Below are positions 17,683 to 26,988 of a DNA stretch of 64,000 nucleotides, one piece after another. A program made the translations under genes and the position numbers. Positions within the stretch are counted from its first letter, which is position 1; each line of letters opens with the position of its first letter. Below the pieces are notes generated by a model. The model did not search any database, was not told where the DNA came from, and saw only the letters and a list, made by a program, of their open reading frames with translations. Source of the DNA: Rhodobacteraceae bacterium F11138 (GTDB lineage Bacteria > Pseudomonadota > Alphaproteobacteria > Rhodobacterales > Rhodobacteraceae); NCBI GenBank assembly GCA_016521575.1, contig JAEKDP010000001.1, positions 849,894 through 913,893 of the forward strand. Direction: 5' to 3'.

Positions 17683-17700
17683 CTTCGTGGTTTTTTGAAG
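17683..17700. promoter_or_regulatory. CTTC-N10-GAAG dyad upstream of allE
   Basis: CTTC (17683-17686) and GAAG (17697-17700) flank a T-rich decamer about 85 bases before allE. The TTTTTTGAA part also occurs in the uraH-puuE spacer (around 11792), which hints at shared control. The match is short and could be chance. Confidence 0.25.
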
Positions 17701-17815
17701 ATGCCCGGCTTGTTCCAATTTTCTGCGTCATGTGCCCGCTGGGGTTTGGACAACAGGCGACGGGCGTTGTAGCCATGGAACCAGTCGTCAACCGACCGAG
17801 CCAGATGAGGATATG

Positions 17816-18175
17816 ATGAAATATGTACTGACCCTTTTGCTTGCGCTGGGTGTCACCGCCAGTCTGCCCCCGGCATTGAAGGCACAGCAGCCGCTGAGCA
17901 GAATCCTGGCGCAATCGGGTCTCAGCCCCCAGGATTTCGATCTGATGGCAGCAGCGGAAACCGCATTGTTGGGCCAGAACGGACCCGGCAAGGGTCAGGA
18001 AACATCCTGGTCGAACCCTGAAAACGGATCGCGCGGCACCATTCAGGCCGTCGCGGTACAGGGCAATTGTGCCGAACTCTTGCACCTGATCCACCCCAAG
18101 GGACAGGCAAAGGCGGTCGAACTGCGCAAGAAACTGTGCAAATCGTCCGATGGGCGCTGGTTGCTGACGCTTTAG
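17816..18175 (+). CDS. small secreted protein resembling RT0821-type surface proteins
   Basis: Protein of 119 residues with signal peptide MKYVLTLLLALGVTASLPPA. The mature part (SWSNPENGSRGTIQAV, a central Cys in GNCAEL, and CKSSDGRWLL at the end) resembles the C-terminal region of alphaproteobacterial RT0821/Lpp0805-like surface proteins, where W-NP-G and a final C-DG-W occur. The resemblance is by eye only. The second of two adjacent ATGs (17813 and 17816) is preferred because GAGG lies five bases before it. It converges on the EI24 gene with nine bases between stops. Confidence 0.6.
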   Translation: MKYVLTLLLALGVTASLPPALKAQQPLSRILAQSGLSPQDFDLMAAAETALLGQNGPGKGQETSWSNPENGSRGTIQAVAVQGNCAELLHLIHPKGQAKAVELRKKLCKSSDGRWLLTL

Positions 18176-18184
18176 GCCGCGGTA

Positions 18185-18877
18185 TCAGCCGCGATCCTGC
18201 ACCGCATGGAAGATGTGGGTAAAGGTCGCGGCCCCCAGGATCGGGATCAGCAGGTTGATCAGCGGCACCGACAACGGGATCGCCATCAGGGTCCCGGCCA
18301 GCCAGATCGTTCCCATGTTGCGCGCGCGCAGCCGCTTGGCCCCATCACGCCCGATCCGGCGCATTGCGGCCAGAGTGAAATATTCCCGGCCCAGCAGAAA
18401 TCCGTTCAAGGCCCAGAAGATGAACGGCGCCATCGGCGTGAAGATGATGTAGAGAACCAGCGCCAGCAGGTTTGCCCCGATCAACACGCCCAGGAAACTG
18501 ATCGTATCGCGCAGCGCATCGGCAAGGGGAATGTCCGGGACGCGGGGCAGGTTCGGGTAATGCTTGTCCTCGACCGCCTGCGCCACCTGATCCAGAAACA
18601 TCGAGGTGATGGCCGAGGCCACGGGAACCATCAGGAAAACCGACAACAGCATCATGACCCCGACCGAAGTCCAGCTGAGCAAATCGTTCAGCCAGGTTAC
18701 CTGCCCCAGAAGCGGCAGGCTGGCATCATCACCCACCATCCAGCTGACCAGCATGACGAAACCGGCACTGGCGGCAATCAGCAAAGCAATCGTCAGGGCC
18801 AGACCCAGAAACAGGACACGCCGGAAACGCGGATCACCGATCTGTCCTAAAGCCATTGAAAACGCGGAAAAAATCAT
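18185..18877 (-). CDS. EI24 domain membrane protein (CysZ-like)
   Basis: Membrane protein of 230 residues with four to five long hydrophobic segments, of the EI24/CysZ family (PF07264 by recognition). Typical pieces are SAITSMFLDQVAQAVEDKHYP, FLGVLIGANLLALVLYI, FWALNGFLLGREYFTLAAMRR and the amphipathic RRIGRDGAKRLRARN. CysZ takes up sulfate in enterobacteria; whether alphaproteobacterial EI24 proteins do the same is not known to me. The start overlaps the end of the upstream nitroreductase gene by four bases (ATGA), so they form an operon. Confidence 0.85.
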   Translation of the reverse strand: MIFSAFSMALGQIGDPRFRRVLFLGLALTIALLIAASAGFVMLVSWMVGDDASLPLLGQVTWLNDLLSWTSVGVMMLLSVFLMVPVASAITSMFLDQVAQAVEDKHYPNLPRVPDIPLADALRDTISFLGVLIGANLLALVLYIIFTPMAPFIFWALNGFLLGREYFTLAAMRRIGRDGAKRLRARNMGTIWLAGTLMAIPLSVPLINLLIPILGAATFTHIFHAVQDRG

Positions 18878-19452
18878 GCGTCAGCCCATTCGACGATGGC
18901 ATCCATGTCGGGGCGGGGGCGCTCGGGCGGGGGGGTGCTTTCGGTGCCGATATGGATGAAGCCTGCGATGCGTTCATGCGCCTGCAGGCCCAGACCTTCT
19001 GCCCCGAAGGCGGCGTCGTGGCTGGGCCAGCCGCTCAGCCAGTTGGCCCCCCAGCCGCTGGCCAGCGCGGCATTCAGCAACGCCAGACAAACCGCCCCGG
19101 CCGAGTAGGTCTGTTCGACTGCCGGGATCTTTTCGGATGGTTTTGGCGATTCGATCACCGCCACGGCCAGGTTGCCCTGATCAAACTGGTTGCGCCCCTT
19201 GGTGATGTCTTCGGGGGATTTGCCCAACGCCTTGCCCCGCGCTTCGGCCAGATCCGCCAGCCGGGCCATCGCGGCGTCCTGAATCACGACAAAGCGCCAT
19301 GGTTCGAGTTTGCCGTGATCCGGGGTGCGGGCCGCAGCAGTCAGGAGCGGCATCAGCTGTTCCTTTTGCGGCACCGGCAAGGTCAGTGTTTTCGCCGGGC
19401 GCGACCGGCGCGACAGCAGGAATTCAAACGCGGATGGGTTGGGATCGGGCAT
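18874..19452 (-). CDS. nitroreductase family protein (YdjA-like)
   Basis: Protein of 192 residues of the FMN-dependent nitroreductase fold. FLLSRRSRPAKTLTLP binds the FMN phosphate, AARTPDHGKLEPWRFVVIQ is the family core, and AVEQTYSAGAVCLALLNAA with GWGANWLSGW completes the site. These features point to the compact YdjA/putative NAD(P)H nitroreductase group. The physiological substrate is unknown. It is the first gene of a two-gene operon with EI24. The start at 19452 is the only sensible ATG before the FEFLLSRRS motif. Confidence 0.9.
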   Translation of the reverse strand: MPDPNPSAFEFLLSRRSRPAKTLTLPVPQKEQLMPLLTAAARTPDHGKLEPWRFVVIQDAAMARLADLAEARGKALGKSPEDITKGRNQFDQGNLAVAVIESPKPSEKIPAVEQTYSAGAVCLALLNAALASGWGANWLSGWPSHDAAFGAEGLGLQAHERIAGFIHIGTESTPPPERPRPDMDAIVEWADA

Positions 19453-19595
19453 GTATTCGGCCTTGTTGTGACGATGGGCAACATGTCGGCGGTTCGGCGC
19501 GGGTTTTCAACCCGCAAATGCCGCCGTTCGGGCGTGCGGCGTGAACATGGCTCCCAGGCCTGTGGCGTGGCCACGTTGGCAGGACCGCATATTGC

Positions 19596-19841
19596 CTATT
19601 CCGCGTCCGGATCATCTCGCAACTGATACACGCCTTCGGGCAGATCCAGCGCCGCTGCCAGATCGCGGACCTGTTCCGGGGACAGGGTGATTTTCTGCAC
19701 CCTGTCGGTGCGCGGGTCCAACTGTTCCAGCGTCACACATTCGGCAAAGCTGTTGATGACCACGTCCTCTTGCAGGGGCGCGGCCCCCTCATCCACCAGT
19801 GTAATCACGGTGGCATCGAATTCATGCTCTATTGAAAACAT
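19596..19841 (-). CDS. small conserved acidic protein, unrecognised
   Basis: Protein of 81 residues, MFSIEHEFDATVITLVDEG onward, acidic, with no signal peptide or membrane segment. The C-terminal half (ITLSPEQVRDLAAALDLPEG) looks like a small helical module. No family is recognised. The frame has a plausible start at 19841 and good codon use. It is divergent from the M48 lipoprotein gene across a 126-base spacer. A long same-frame extension upstream is the antisense of that lipoprotein gene and was excluded. Confidence 0.6.
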   Translation of the reverse strand: MFSIEHEFDATVITLVDEGAAPLQEDVVINSFAECVTLEQLDPRTDRVQKITLSPEQVRDLAAALDLPEGVYQLRDDPDAE

Positions 19842-19967
19842 GATCGCACCCTGACGCGGCTTCCTTGTCTTGGCAATAGCCATTGACATCAAACCGCACT
19901 GGCAGGCGCGCGTGTCCGTGATAGTGTCACGGCAGATGGAAACGGGATTGGATCCGGAAGGAACGGC

Positions 19968-20684
19968 ATGTGGCGATGGACAGTCTTGCTGCCTGTGTTG
20001 GGGCTGGTGGTATCGGCATGCGATGTGGCCGGGACCGGCAGTCCGATACCGGCTTCGGCCCCGGCTCCGCAGGAATGGCAGATGTCGCCGGAACTGGCGG
20101 CGCGCACCTTTACTCAGGTGGTGCAGCGGGTTGAACCGGTGGCTGAACGGGAATGTCGGCGTCAGGCCCGGGGCGTCAATTGCGATTTCCTGATCGCGGT
20201 CGATCCGAACCCGCGCGCGCAGCCCAACGCATTCCAGAGCGAGGATGCCAGGGGCCGCCCGGTTCTGACCTTTACCGCGTCGCTGATCGGCAGCGTGCGC
20301 AATGCCGACGAACTGGCCTTTGTCATGGGGCACGAGGCTGCGCATCACATCGCCAACCACCTGGAACGCCAACGGCTGAATGCGGCCACGGCGGCCGAGA
20401 TTTTCGGCGGGCTGGCCACATTGACGGGGGGTGGGACCGACGATGTGGCCGATGCCCAGAAACTGGGGGCGGCGGTGGGCGCGCGGACCTATTCCAAGGA
20501 GTTCGAGCTTGAGGCCGACCGCTGGGGCACGGTGATCACCTATCGTGCGGGGTATGACCCCCGGGTTGGTGCCGCGTTCTTTGCCCGCATTCCCGATCCC
20601 GGCGATCGGTTCCTGGGCAGCCACCCGCCCAATGCGGCGCGGGTCGAGATCGTCGAACGGACCCTGCGGGAGCTGGGGGAATAG
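19968..20684 (+). CDS. M48-family metallopeptidase lipoprotein
   Basis: Protein of 238 residues with a lipoprotein signal (VLGLVVSAC, lipobox Cys at residue 18). The zinc motif HEAAHH follows ELAFVMG and fits HExxH of M48 peptidases. The third ligand region is EFELEADRWG. GDRFLGSHPPNAARVE near the end matches the usual M48 C-terminal His-P-P. It probably acts at the outer membrane or in the periplasm in protein quality control, like BepA/LoiP, but is shorter and lacks TPR repeats. It sits two bases upstream of the IMPACT-family gene, probably in one transcript. Confidence 0.88.
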   Translation: MWRWTVLLPVLGLVVSACDVAGTGSPIPASAPAPQEWQMSPELAARTFTQVVQRVEPVAERECRRQARGVNCDFLIAVDPNPRAQPNAFQSEDARGRPVLTFTASLIGSVRNADELAFVMGHEAAHHIANHLERQRLNAATAAEIFGGLATLTGGGTDDVADAQKLGAAVGARTYSKEFELEADRWGTVITYRAGYDPRVGAAFFARIPDPGDRFLGSHPPNAARVEIVERTLRELGE

Positions 20685-20686
20685 GA

Positions 20687-21046
20687 ATGCAGGTCTTTGA
20701 CGCCATCCTGACCGACAGAGGCAGCAAATACGCAGTCTCCGGCGGCCCGGTGAAATCCCGTGCCGAGGCCGTCGCATTCGTCAAGACGCTGTGCAAGGAG
20801 CGCAAGTTTGCCAAGGCGACCCACAACAGCTGGGGCGTGGTTCTGAACGAGGGGCCGGTCAAGAACGATGACGGTGAAGCCGGCGCAGGCATGGTGATCC
20901 TGCGCATGTTGGAACGCGAAGACCTGCGCGATCATATCGTGGTGGTCACGCGGTGGTACGGCGGCAAGAAACTGGGCGGAGACCGGTTTCGCCGGGTGCA
21001 GGATGCCGTGCGCTATTATCTGGACCATCGCGCGTCCGGCGTGTGA
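20687..21046 (+). CDS. IMPACT/UPF0029 family protein (YigZ N-terminal domain type)
   Basis: Protein of 119 residues, matching the N-terminal domain of YigZ/IMPACT proteins: DRGSKYAVSGGPVKSRAEA, ATHNSWGVVLNEG, DDGEAGAGMVILRML and the hallmark VVTRWYGGKKLGGDRF. It lacks the C-terminal YigZ domain. IMPACT binds translation regulators in eukaryotes; bacterial function is unsettled. A GGA site lies before the ATG, and the gene follows the M48 lipoprotein by two bases. It converges with the DMT exporter gene. Confidence 0.88.
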   Translation: MQVFDAILTDRGSKYAVSGGPVKSRAEAVAFVKTLCKERKFAKATHNSWGVVLNEGPVKNDDGEAGAGMVILRMLEREDLRDHIVVVTRWYGGKKLGGDRFRRVQDAVRYYLDHRASGV

Positions 21047-21062
21047 CGCGGATCGCCCGTCA
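21044..21062. terminator. convergent-end hairpin whose arms are the two stop codons
   Basis: TGACG (21044-21048) pairs with CGTCA (21058-21062). The left arm holds the stop of the IMPACT-family gene and the right arm the stop of the opposing DMT gene. It is short but fits the arrangement seen at other convergent ends in this window. Confidence 0.35.
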
Positions 21063-21959
21063 ATCTGGAATGGCTTTCGCCACCTGTTTCCCGCGCCACA
21101 GGATGAACAGGCCGGACAGAACGATAAGCCCCGATCCCAGCACCATCGGCAGGTTCAGCTGTTCATTGAACAACAGGACACCCAGCGAGATGCCGAACAG
21201 CAACCGGCTGTAGCGAAACGGGGTCACCGCCGAGACTTCTCCGGTGCGCATGGCTTTCATCAGGCAGGCATAGGCCGCAACGCCGGTCAGGATCGCGCCG
21301 ATCAGAAAGAGGATGGCCGTGGCATCCGGCACGGCAAAGGGTGCCCGGTCCCAGAACGACAACAGCGCCCCGGCAAAGGCCATGGACAGAAACCCGTACA
21401 GCCCCAGGATCGAGGTGCCGAGCGCGGCCGGGGCGGCGCGGCTGGCCAGATCGCGTCCGGCAAATCCCAACATTCCCAGCACCGCCAGAATAGACAGGAT
21501 CGAAAAGCTGTCGGTGCCGGGGCGGATGATGATCAGGACACCGATCAACCCCACGCAGATCGCCACCCAGCGCCGCCATCCGACCCGTTCGCCAAAGACC
21601 ACGGCGGCCCCGGCCACCACCACCAGCGGTGTGGCCTGCAGAATGACAGTCGCCGCCGACAACGGCGTCAGCCAGAGCGCGAGGGTATAGAATAGGCGCC
21701 CGGTCACCTCAAATAGGAACCGCACACGCATCGGCGAAGACAACACATCGGGCGTATACAGGCGCGCGCCGCTCAGCCGGGCGATCAGGGCAAAAATCGC
21801 CGCGCCTCCAAGACCGAACAGGATCAGGATTTGACTCACGGCCAGGGATTGGGCCGCGGATTTGACCAATGTGTCCTCGATGGCGAATGCGGCCATTGCA
21901 AGGATCATCCACAAACTGCCGATCAGATTGGCCCGGTGGCCCGATTCAATATGCTGCAT
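21060..21959 (-). CDS. DMT-superfamily transporter (EamA)
   Basis: Protein of 299 residues with ten hydrophobic segments in two EamA repeats. GSLWMILAMAAFAIEDTLVK starts the first and the second repeat ends in PMVLGSGLIVLSGLFILWRG. The family exports amino acids, metabolites or drugs; the substrate cannot be predicted. Features such as RFLFEVTGRLFYTLALWLTP place it in the common roseobacter S-adenosylmethionine uptake/RhaT-like EamA group only loosely. Start at 21959 gives a short cytoplasmic N-terminus. The gene ends against the IMPACT-family gene and begins 41 bases from the rimO end. Confidence 0.85.
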   Translation of the reverse strand: MQHIESGHRANLIGSLWMILAMAAFAIEDTLVKSAAQSLAVSQILILFGLGGAAIFALIARLSGARLYTPDVLSSPMRVRFLFEVTGRLFYTLALWLTPLSAATVILQATPLVVVAGAAVVFGERVGWRRWVAICVGLIGVLIIIRPGTDSFSILSILAVLGMLGFAGRDLASRAAPAALGTSILGLYGFLSMAFAGALLSFWDRAPFAVPDATAILFLIGAILTGVAAYACLMKAMRTGEVSAVTPFRYSRLLFGISLGVLLFNEQLNLPMVLGSGLIVLSGLFILWRGKQVAKAIPD

Positions 21960-22000
21960 CGGCGACAGTCCGACATTGATCGCTCAGATGACCCGCCGCG

Positions 22001-23368
22001 TCAGGCACGTTTGCCCCAAAGGTCATATTCACCGGCTTCGTCCACGGTCACGCGGACGATGTCGCCGGGTGTCAGCGACTGGAAATCTTCGTCGATGAAC
22101 AGGTTGCCGTCGATTTCGGGCGCATCGGCCATGGTGCGGCAGGTGGCCGCCTGCGCATCCACCTCGTCGACAATGACCTGCATCGACTGGCCCGGTTTTG
22201 TGGCCAGCTTGGCCTCGGATATGGTCTGGGCCTTTGCCATGAAACGATTCCAGCGGTCCTGTTTGACCTCGTCCGGCACATGGTCGGGCAGGGCGTTGCT
22301 GCGTGCGCCATCGACGTTTTCGTATTGAAAACACCCCACCCGGTCCAGTTGCGCCTCGTCCATCCAGTCCAGCAGGGTCTGGAACTCGGCCTCGGTCTCG
22401 CCGGGATAGCCAACGATGAAGGTGCTGCGCAGGGTGATGTCGGGGCATGCGGCGCGCCAGGCGGCGATTTCATCCAGCGTGCGCGCCGCCGCGGCCGGAC
22501 GGGCCATGCGTTTCAGAACCTCGGGATGGGCATGCTGGAACGGGATGTCCAGATAGGGCAGCACGCCGTTGGACGGATCCGCCATAAGCGGCACCAGCTC
22601 ACGCACGAACGGGTAGGGATAGACATAGTGCAACCGCACCCAGGCCCCGAGGCTGCCCAGATCCCGCGCCAGCGGGATGATCGGATGCTTGTGGTCACGA
22701 TCACGGCTGTCGGTGCCATAAGCGCTGGTATCCTGGCTGATGACCAGCAATTCGCGCACGCCGTTCTCGACCAGCTTTTCGGCCTCGCGCAGTACGGCGC
22801 GCGCCGGACGGCTGGTCAGTTTGCCGCGCATGTCAGGGATGATGCAGAATTTGCACTTGTGGTTACAGCCCTCAGAAATCTTGAGATAGCTGTAATGGCG
22901 CGGGGTCAGCGACACGCCGGTGGCGGGCAGCAGATCGATGAACGGGTCGGGATCGGGCGGCACGCTGGCATGGACCGCATCCAGCACCTGTTCGTATTGC
23001 TGCGGCCCGGTCACGGCCAGAATGCGGGGGTGGTGTTCGCGGATATAATCGGGTTCGGCCCCCAGACAGCCGGTGACGATGACCTTGCCGTTTTCGGTTA
23101 GCGCCTCGCCGATGGCATCCAGACTTTCGGCCTTGGCGCTGTCCAGAAATCCGCAGGTGTTGACGATTACCGCATCGGCCCCGGCATAGTCCGGCGAGAT
23201 GCCATACCCTTCGGCGCGCAGCCGCGTCAGGATGCGCTCGCTGTCCACCAGCGCCTTTGGGCAACCCAGTGACACCATTCCGATGGTCGGCTGTCCCGCG
23301 CGCGGGCTGTCGGACAGGCGGGCGCGGGGGGCGAGGTCGGGGCGCAGGTCGGGCGGGTTTGTGCTCAT
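22001..23368 (-). CDS. rimO: ribosomal protein S12 methylthiotransferase RimO
   Basis: Protein of 455 residues with the three domains of methylthiotransferases: an N-terminal UPF0004 domain ([41 protein letters not shown] supplying three cluster Cys), a radical-SAM domain with [15 protein letters not shown] (CxxxCxxC motif), and a C-terminal TRAM domain ([12 protein letters not shown] onward). [11 protein letters not shown] is typical of RimO rather than MiaB. It adds a methylthio group to Asp88 of S12. Length is normal. Flanked by unrelated genes, it is probably monocistronic. Confidence 0.95.
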   Translation of the reverse strand: MSTNPPDLRPDLAPRARLSDSPRAGQPTIGMVSLGCPKALVDSERILTRLRAEGYGISPDYAGADAVIVNTCGFLDSAKAESLDAIGEALTENGKVIVTGCLGAEPDYIREHHPRILAVTGPQQYEQVLDAVHASVPPDPDPFIDLLPATGVSLTPRHYSYLKISEGCNHKCKFCIIPDMRGKLTSRPARAVLREAEKLVENGVRELLVISQDTSAYGTDSRDRDHKHPIIPLARDLGSLGAWVRLHYVYPYPFVRELVPLMADPSNGVLPYLDIPFQHAHPEVLKRMARPAAAARTLDEIAAWRAACPDITLRSTFIVGYPGETEAEFQTLLDWMDEAQLDRVGCFQYENVDGARSNALPDHVPDEVKQDRWNRFMAKAQTISEAKLATKPGQSMQVIVDEVDAQAATCRTMADAPEIDGNLFIDEDFQSLTPGDIVRVTVDEAGEYDLWGKRA

Positions 23369-23469
23369 CCCCGGGCATATAGACCCGCGCGGCGGTCCTG
23401 CCTAGCCCCGCTGTTGGCAGTTCCAGCGGGCGGCGCTAGGGTCGGCGCGAGATTGGTGAGGGATATGTG

Positions 23470-25437
23470 ATGCGGTGGTTGTTTCGAATTCTGGTCGTGG
23501 TGTTTGTTGCGCTGGCGCTTGCGGTGGTCGGGCTCTTGATGCTGCCCGGCGATCGGATCGCGCAAATCGCATCGGATCAGGTGCAGGCGCGCACCGGGCG
23601 CAGCCTGGACATAGGCGGGGATGTGTCCGTGACGCTGTGGCCGGTACTGGGTGTGAGCACCGGCCCGGTGCGGTTGCAAAATGCCGATTGGGCCGGGGAT
23701 CGGCCGATGCTGACCGCGCAGGGGCTGTCGATTGCGGTGGGAACCTCTGAATTGCTGCGCGGTGAGATCCGCGTGATCGGAATCACCGCAGACCAACCTG
23801 TCTTGCATCTGCAAAGCCGCGCGGATGGGCGCGGCAACTGGGAATTCGGCACCGACACACCGATGTCCGGTGTGAGCGAGCAGGTGGCCCAGAGCGCCGA
23901 GGCGGCTGCAACCCCGGTCACGCTGGAGCTTCTGGAGCTGCGCAATGCCACGGTCAGCTATGCAGAAGAAGACGGCGGCCAGATGCTGCAACTGACCAAT
24001 GCGGATCTGGTCCTGCGCTGGCCGGATCGGGACGGACCGGCCGAATTGGACGCCACGCTGCGCCCCGCGGGGGCCGATGTGCGCGTGGCGGCACATCTGG
24101 CTGCACCGGGGGATTTTCTGGCCGGCGACGTTGCGCCGGTCACGGTCCGGATCAGCACAGAGGGGGGCGAGGCGGCATTCGAAGGGCGCGCGGAAATCAG
24201 TGGCGGTGCAACGGGGCGGCTGGCCCTGGATAGCAGCAACAGCGCGGCGATGCTGGCCGCTCTGGGGGTTTCGGGACCGCGTGTCGCCGCAAATCTTGCA
24301 ACCGATTTGACCTATACACCCGAGGGCGGCCTGTCTTTGCGCGATCTGGATATGGAGCTGAACGGCAATCGGCTGACCGGTGCGATGGATGTCGCGTTGG
24401 GTGACATCCCGATGCTGACCGCCCAACTGAAAGCGGATGTTCTGGACCTGCGCGAGATGGCTGCACCTTCGGACAGCAGAGGAGGAGGCGGGAACGGCGG
24501 GGCCGCAACGCGCGCGCCGGATGCACCAGCCGATGGCTGGTCGCGCCAGCCGATCGATGCCAGCGCGCTTGGCGCGTTGAACGCGGATGTCGGCCTGATC
24601 GCGCAAGAGATCCGTCTGCCTGATCTCACGCTTGGGGCTCCACGGCTGCGATTGCGTCTGGACCGATCGCGCGCGGTTCTGGAACTGGCGCAGGTTACGG
24701 TGTTCGACGGCACGGTCACCGGGCAACTGGTTGCGAACAATCGCAGCGGGCTGTCGGTTGGCGGCAAACTGTCCGCGACCGGAGTCGCGCTGAAACAGGC
24801 GCTTTCTGCTGCGGCCGGAATTGACAACCTGAACGGATCGGGATCCGGCATGCTGGAATTTCTGGGTGTCGGGCAAACCGAGGATGCCATCATGCGCTCC
24901 CTGTCGGGACGCGGGAACATTACGGTCGGCAAGGGCTTTTATACCGGGTTCGATCTTGAGGAACTGATCCGCTCGGGCCGTGGCAATGGCGGCTCGACCG
25001 TGTTTGACAGCCTGACAGCCAGTTTTGTGATCGACGCGGGCGATCTGGTGAACCGCGATCTGGCGCTGGCGGTCAAGAACCAGCAGGTCCGGGGCGAGGG
25101 TCGGATCGGGCTGGGCGCGCGGGATCTGGATTATGCGTTGTTTCCCCGGATCACGCACAATGGCCGGGAACTGCGGGTGCCCGCCCGTGTGTCGGGCCCG
25201 TGGTCCTCGCCGCGCGTCAGTTTGGACATAAAGGCGGCGTTGAAGCAGGAATATGGCGACGAGATCGACCGAAAAACCGAAGAATTGAAACAAAAGGCCA
25301 AGGAACAGCTGAACCAGAAAATCGCCGAGGAACTTGACGTTCAGCCCGGGCAGGAACAATCGACCGAGGACATTCTGAAGCAGAAACTGGAAGACGAGGC
25401 CAGGAAAGGCCTGCTGAAACTGCTGGGAGGCGACTGA
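23470..25437 (+). CDS. AsmA family protein
   Basis: Protein of 655 residues with an N-terminal membrane anchor (LFRILVVVFVALALAVVGLL) followed by the AsmA start GDRIAQIASDQVQARTGRSL and long periplasmic beta-rich repeats. The C-terminal AsmA_2-like region includes GSGSGMLEFLGVG and RGNITVGKGFYTG. It ends in a charged helix with many Lys, Gln and Glu. AsmA-like proteins bridge inner and outer membranes and are linked to phospholipid transport, like TamB at 2022-7010. The ATG at 23470 is preferred to the GTG at 23467 because GAGGG lies seven bases upstream. Confidence 0.88.
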   Translation: MRWLFRILVVVFVALALAVVGLLMLPGDRIAQIASDQVQARTGRSLDIGGDVSVTLWPVLGVSTGPVRLQNADWAGDRPMLTAQGLSIAVGTSELLRGEIRVIGITADQPVLHLQSRADGRGNWEFGTDTPMSGVSEQVAQSAEAAATPVTLELLELRNATVSYAEEDGGQMLQLTNADLVLRWPDRDGPAELDATLRPAGADVRVAAHLAAPGDFLAGDVAPVTVRISTEGGEAAFEGRAEISGGATGRLALDSSNSAAMLAALGVSGPRVAANLATDLTYTPEGGLSLRDLDMELNGNRLTGAMDVALGDIPMLTAQLKADVLDLREMAAPSDSRGGGGNGGAATRAPDAPADGWSRQPIDASALGALNADVGLIAQEIRLPDLTLGAPRLRLRLDRSRAVLELAQVTVFDGTVTGQLVANNRSGLSVGGKLSATGVALKQALSAAAGIDNLNGSGSGMLEFLGVGQTEDAIMRSLSGRGNITVGKGFYTGFDLEELIRSGRGNGGSTVFDSLTASFVIDAGDLVNRDLALAVKNQQVRGEGRIGLGARDLDYALFPRITHNGRELRVPARVSGPWSSPRVSLDIKAALKQEYGDEIDRKTEELKQKAKEQLNQKIAEELDVQPGQEQSTEDILKQKLEDEARKGLLKLLGGD

Positions 25438-25445
25438 GCGGAATA

Positions 25446-25468
25446 CGGCGGACGGATGCCCGCCGCCG
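25446..25468. terminator. convergent-end hairpin, asmA/phosphohexomutase
   Basis: CGGCGG (25446-25451) pairs with CCGCCG (25463-25468) in the 35 bases between the two converging stop codons. No T-run is present. It is a weak bidirectional terminator candidate. Confidence 0.3.
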
Positions 25469-25472
25469 CAAA

Positions 25473-26969
25473 TCAGATCGTCTGATCGTACTCGCCCACG
25501 CCGGGTTCGGTCCGGATCACCGCGTCGATATCGGCAAAGATCGCCCGCATTTCGGCCTCGCTTTGCGCGCTTTCGCAAACAACGACCAGATTGGGCGTGT
25601 TTGACGAGGCACGCACCAGCCCCCAGGACCCGTTGTCCAGAATGACGCGGGCCCCGTTGACGGTGACCACCTCCTTGATGCTGCGTCCGGCAACGGTTTC
25701 GCCTGCTTGATGCTTGGCGACCAGCTTTTCCACAAGCCGTTCAAGAATGTCGTATTTCTCGGTATCGGCGGCATAGGGCGACATGGTGGGCGTGGCCCAG
25801 GTCTTGGGCAGGGCCTTGCGCAGGTCTGACATGGATTTGTCGGGGTTTCGATCCATCAGCTTGCAGATCTCCACCGCCACGCGCAGGCCGCAATCGTAGC
25901 CCCGCCCGATCGGTTCCGCCAGAAAGTAGTGGCCGGATTTCTCGAACCCCGCCAGCGCGCCGATTTCCTTGACCCGGCGTTTCATGTGGGAATGGCCGGT
26001 TTTCCAGTAGTCGGCCTTGATTTCATGCTTTTGAAGTTCCGGGTCCGAGGCAAACAATCCGGTGGATTTCACGTCGGCAACAAAGGTCGCACCGGGGTGC
26101 AACCTGGCCAGATCGCGGGCCATGATGACGCCGACCTTGTCGGCAAAGATCTCTTCGCCCTCGTCGTCCACCACGCCGCAGCGGTCGCCATCGCCATCGA
26201 AACCCAGCGCGAAATCCGCACCCGAGGCACGCACGCTGTCGGCCATGTCATGCAGCATTTCCATCGCTTCGGGGTTCGGGTTGTAGTGCGGGAACGTGTA
26301 GTCCAGCGTGTTGTGGCTGGGCACGACCTCGACCCCGATGCGTTCGAACAGTTCGGGCGCAAAGGCCGATGCGGTGCCGTTGCCGGTGGCGCAAACCACC
26401 TTGAGCGGGCGGGACATGCGAAAATCGCCCACCAGGTCATCAAGATATGCCTCGCGCACACCGCTGACAAATTGATACCCCCCGCCCGGGCGCGGTTCGC
26501 CCAGACCATTCAGCACGATGTCGCGCAGTTCCGCCATCTCGTCCGGGCCGTGGGTCAGCGGGCGTTCAAAACCCATCTTCACGCCGGTCCAGCCATTGGG
26601 ATTATGAGAGGCGGTGACCATGGCGACGGCGGGCACATCCAGGTGGAACTGGCTGAAATAGGCCATGGGCGACACGGCGGGGCCGATATCGTGGACCTTG
26701 ATGCCGGCCTGCATAAGCCCCAGCATCAGCGCGTTCTTGATCGACAGGGAATAGTCGCGATAATCGTTGCCCACCGCGATTTCGGGGCGGATGCCACGGC
26801 GATGCATCTGCGTGCCCAGCCCCAGCCCCAAGGCGGTCATGCCCGGCAGATTGATTTCATCCGGATATTTCCAGCGCGCGTCATATTCACGAAATCCCGT
26901 CGGGGCGATCATCGCATCGCGCAGGAATTCCCATGTGTTCGGCGTCACCACCGCAGCAGGTTTGGTCAT
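25473..26969 (-). CDS. phosphomannomutase/phosphoglucomutase
   Basis: Protein of 498 residues of the alpha-D-phosphohexomutase family. The phosphoserine loop TASHNPNGWTG places the catalytic Ser at 121, the metal loop is DGDGDR at 258-263, the sugar loop is GFEKSGHYFLAEP, and the C-terminal phosphate-binding RASSNTPNLV segment is present. It interconverts hexose 1- and 6-phosphates, supplying GDP-mannose or UDP-glucose precursors. As the last gene of the kpsT-kpsE-kdsA operon it most likely feeds capsule or LPS sugar synthesis. Whether mannose or glucose is preferred cannot be decided. Length is slightly above PMM/PGM norms. Confidence 0.9.
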   Translation of the reverse strand: MTKPAAVVTPNTWEFLRDAMIAPTGFREYDARWKYPDEINLPGMTALGLGLGTQMHRRGIRPEIAVGNDYRDYSLSIKNALMLGLMQAGIKVHDIGPAVSPMAYFSQFHLDVPAVAMVTASHNPNGWTGVKMGFERPLTHGPDEMAELRDIVLNGLGEPRPGGGYQFVSGVREAYLDDLVGDFRMSRPLKVVCATGNGTASAFAPELFERIGVEVVPSHNTLDYTFPHYNPNPEAMEMLHDMADSVRASGADFALGFDGDGDRCGVVDDEGEEIFADKVGVIMARDLARLHPGATFVADVKSTGLFASDPELQKHEIKADYWKTGHSHMKRRVKEIGALAGFEKSGHYFLAEPIGRGYDCGLRVAVEICKLMDRNPDKSMSDLRKALPKTWATPTMSPYAADTEKYDILERLVEKLVAKHQAGETVAGRSIKEVVTVNGARVILDNGSWGLVRASSNTPNLVVVCESAQSEAEMRAIFADIDAVIRTEPGVGEYDQTI

Positions 26970-26988
26970 TTGAATTCTCGATTTTCGG

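Noticed and set aside
18178-18193. CGCGG/CCGCG hairpin between the secreted-protein and EI24 stops
   Set aside because: Only five pairs without a T-run. It fits the convergent pattern but is too weak to list as a terminator.
20540-20777. long upstream extension of the small gene at 19596-19841
   Set aside because: The extension is antisense to the M48 lipoprotein and IMPACT genes. Only the last 81 residues are kept as a gene.
23365-25578. 737-residue open frame on the minus strand
   Set aside because: It is exactly antisense to the AsmA gene, rich in Arg, Gln and His, has no recognisable domain, and overlaps the rimO start. Shadow frame of a GC-rich gene.
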